Below, in pieces: positions 5,646 through 5,793 of a DNA stretch of 5,793 nt (positions are counted from its first letter, which is position 1; every line of letters begins with the position of its first letter). The stretch covers positions 1 to 5,793 of the forward strand of contig DASPKO010000136.1 of the NCBI GenBank assembly GCA_035628055.1, given 5' to 3'. A program made the translations under genes and the position numbers. The stretch comes from DASPKO01 sp035628055. Its GTDB lineage: Bacteria > Planctomycetota > Phycisphaerae > Phycisphaerales > UBA1924. Below the pieces are notes generated by a model, which had not been told where the DNA came from, searched no databases, and saw only the letters and a list, made by a program, of their open reading frames with translations.

Positions 5646-5793
5646 CCTTGCGGTACCCGTAGACGTACGCGACGACGGTGGTGAGGAGGAAGAACAGGAT
5701 GCGTCCGAGCCACACCAGCGACTGCTCGGTCCCCGGCGCCAGGTTGGGGAACGTGGCCGCCCAGGGGTAGAGGAAGATGATCTCGATGTCGAA
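5626..5793 (-). CDS. nuoA: NADH-quinone oxidoreductase subunit A, C-terminal part (partial)
   Basis: The minus strand from the right edge reads FDIEIIFLYPWA, then a loop, then a last membrane helix (LGRILFFLLTTVVAYVYGY) and the tail RKGVFRFD before a TGA at 5626-5628. FDIEvvFLYPWA is the hallmark of NuoA, a small three-helix subunit of the membrane arm of complex I near the quinone-binding interface. The acidic pair in FDIE is conserved in the family. Only 55 residues are present; the first helix or two and the start lie beyond the window. The stop overlaps the longest DUF2752 frame by 20 bp. nuoA is normally followed directly by nuoB, but here it is followed by DUF2752, so it may stand at the end of, or apart from, the other nuo genes. 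Confidence 0.92.
   Translation of the reverse strand, partial: FDIEIIFLYPWAATFPNLAPGTEQSLVWLGRILFFLLTTVVAYVYGYRKGVFRFD

Overview
The window is very G+C-rich chromosomal DNA with codon use strongly biased to G/C third positions. Its gene content is housekeeping genes (tRNA-Pro, scpB, nuoA, a phosphohexomutase) mixed with poorly characterised envelope genes. A Tat-type leader, two lineage-specific lipoproteins and a DUF2752 membrane protein fit an outer-membrane-bearing bacterium. A Planctomycetota (Phycisphaerae-like) origin is my best guess, but it is an inference from gene style and not from a phylogenetic marker.

Layout. At the left edge, the first 16 codons of a phosphomannomutase/phosphoglucomutase run leftward out of the window. 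Divergent from it are a complete tRNA-Pro(GGG), then scpB (chromosome segregation), then an exported protein with a transglutaminase-like fold, all on the + strand. The rest, from about 2508 to the right edge, is a compact leftward cluster. In transcription order it holds the 3' end of nuoA, a DUF2752 membrane protein, two lipoproteins that look like tandem paralogues, and a divergent GT-B/GT4-like glycosyltransferase. The last gene of this cluster overlaps the end of the + strand transglutaminase-like gene tail to tail by 50 bp.

How it fits together. The leftward genes are closely packed (20 bp overlap, then gaps of 14, 68 and 2 bp), so they are probably co-transcribed from a promoter beyond the right edge, upstream of nuoA. 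Apart from NuoA, all of them look like envelope components: one polytopic membrane protein, two lipid-anchored proteins and one sugar-transferase-like protein. No defence system, CRISPR array, transposon or prophage is visible.

The items most worth a second look are the transglutaminase-fold protein, which seems to have lost its catalytic Cys and His; the lipoprotein pair with matching blocks and a shared LFYEH tail; the glycosyltransferase-like protein without a recognisable EX7E motif; and nuoA followed by these genes rather than by nuoB.
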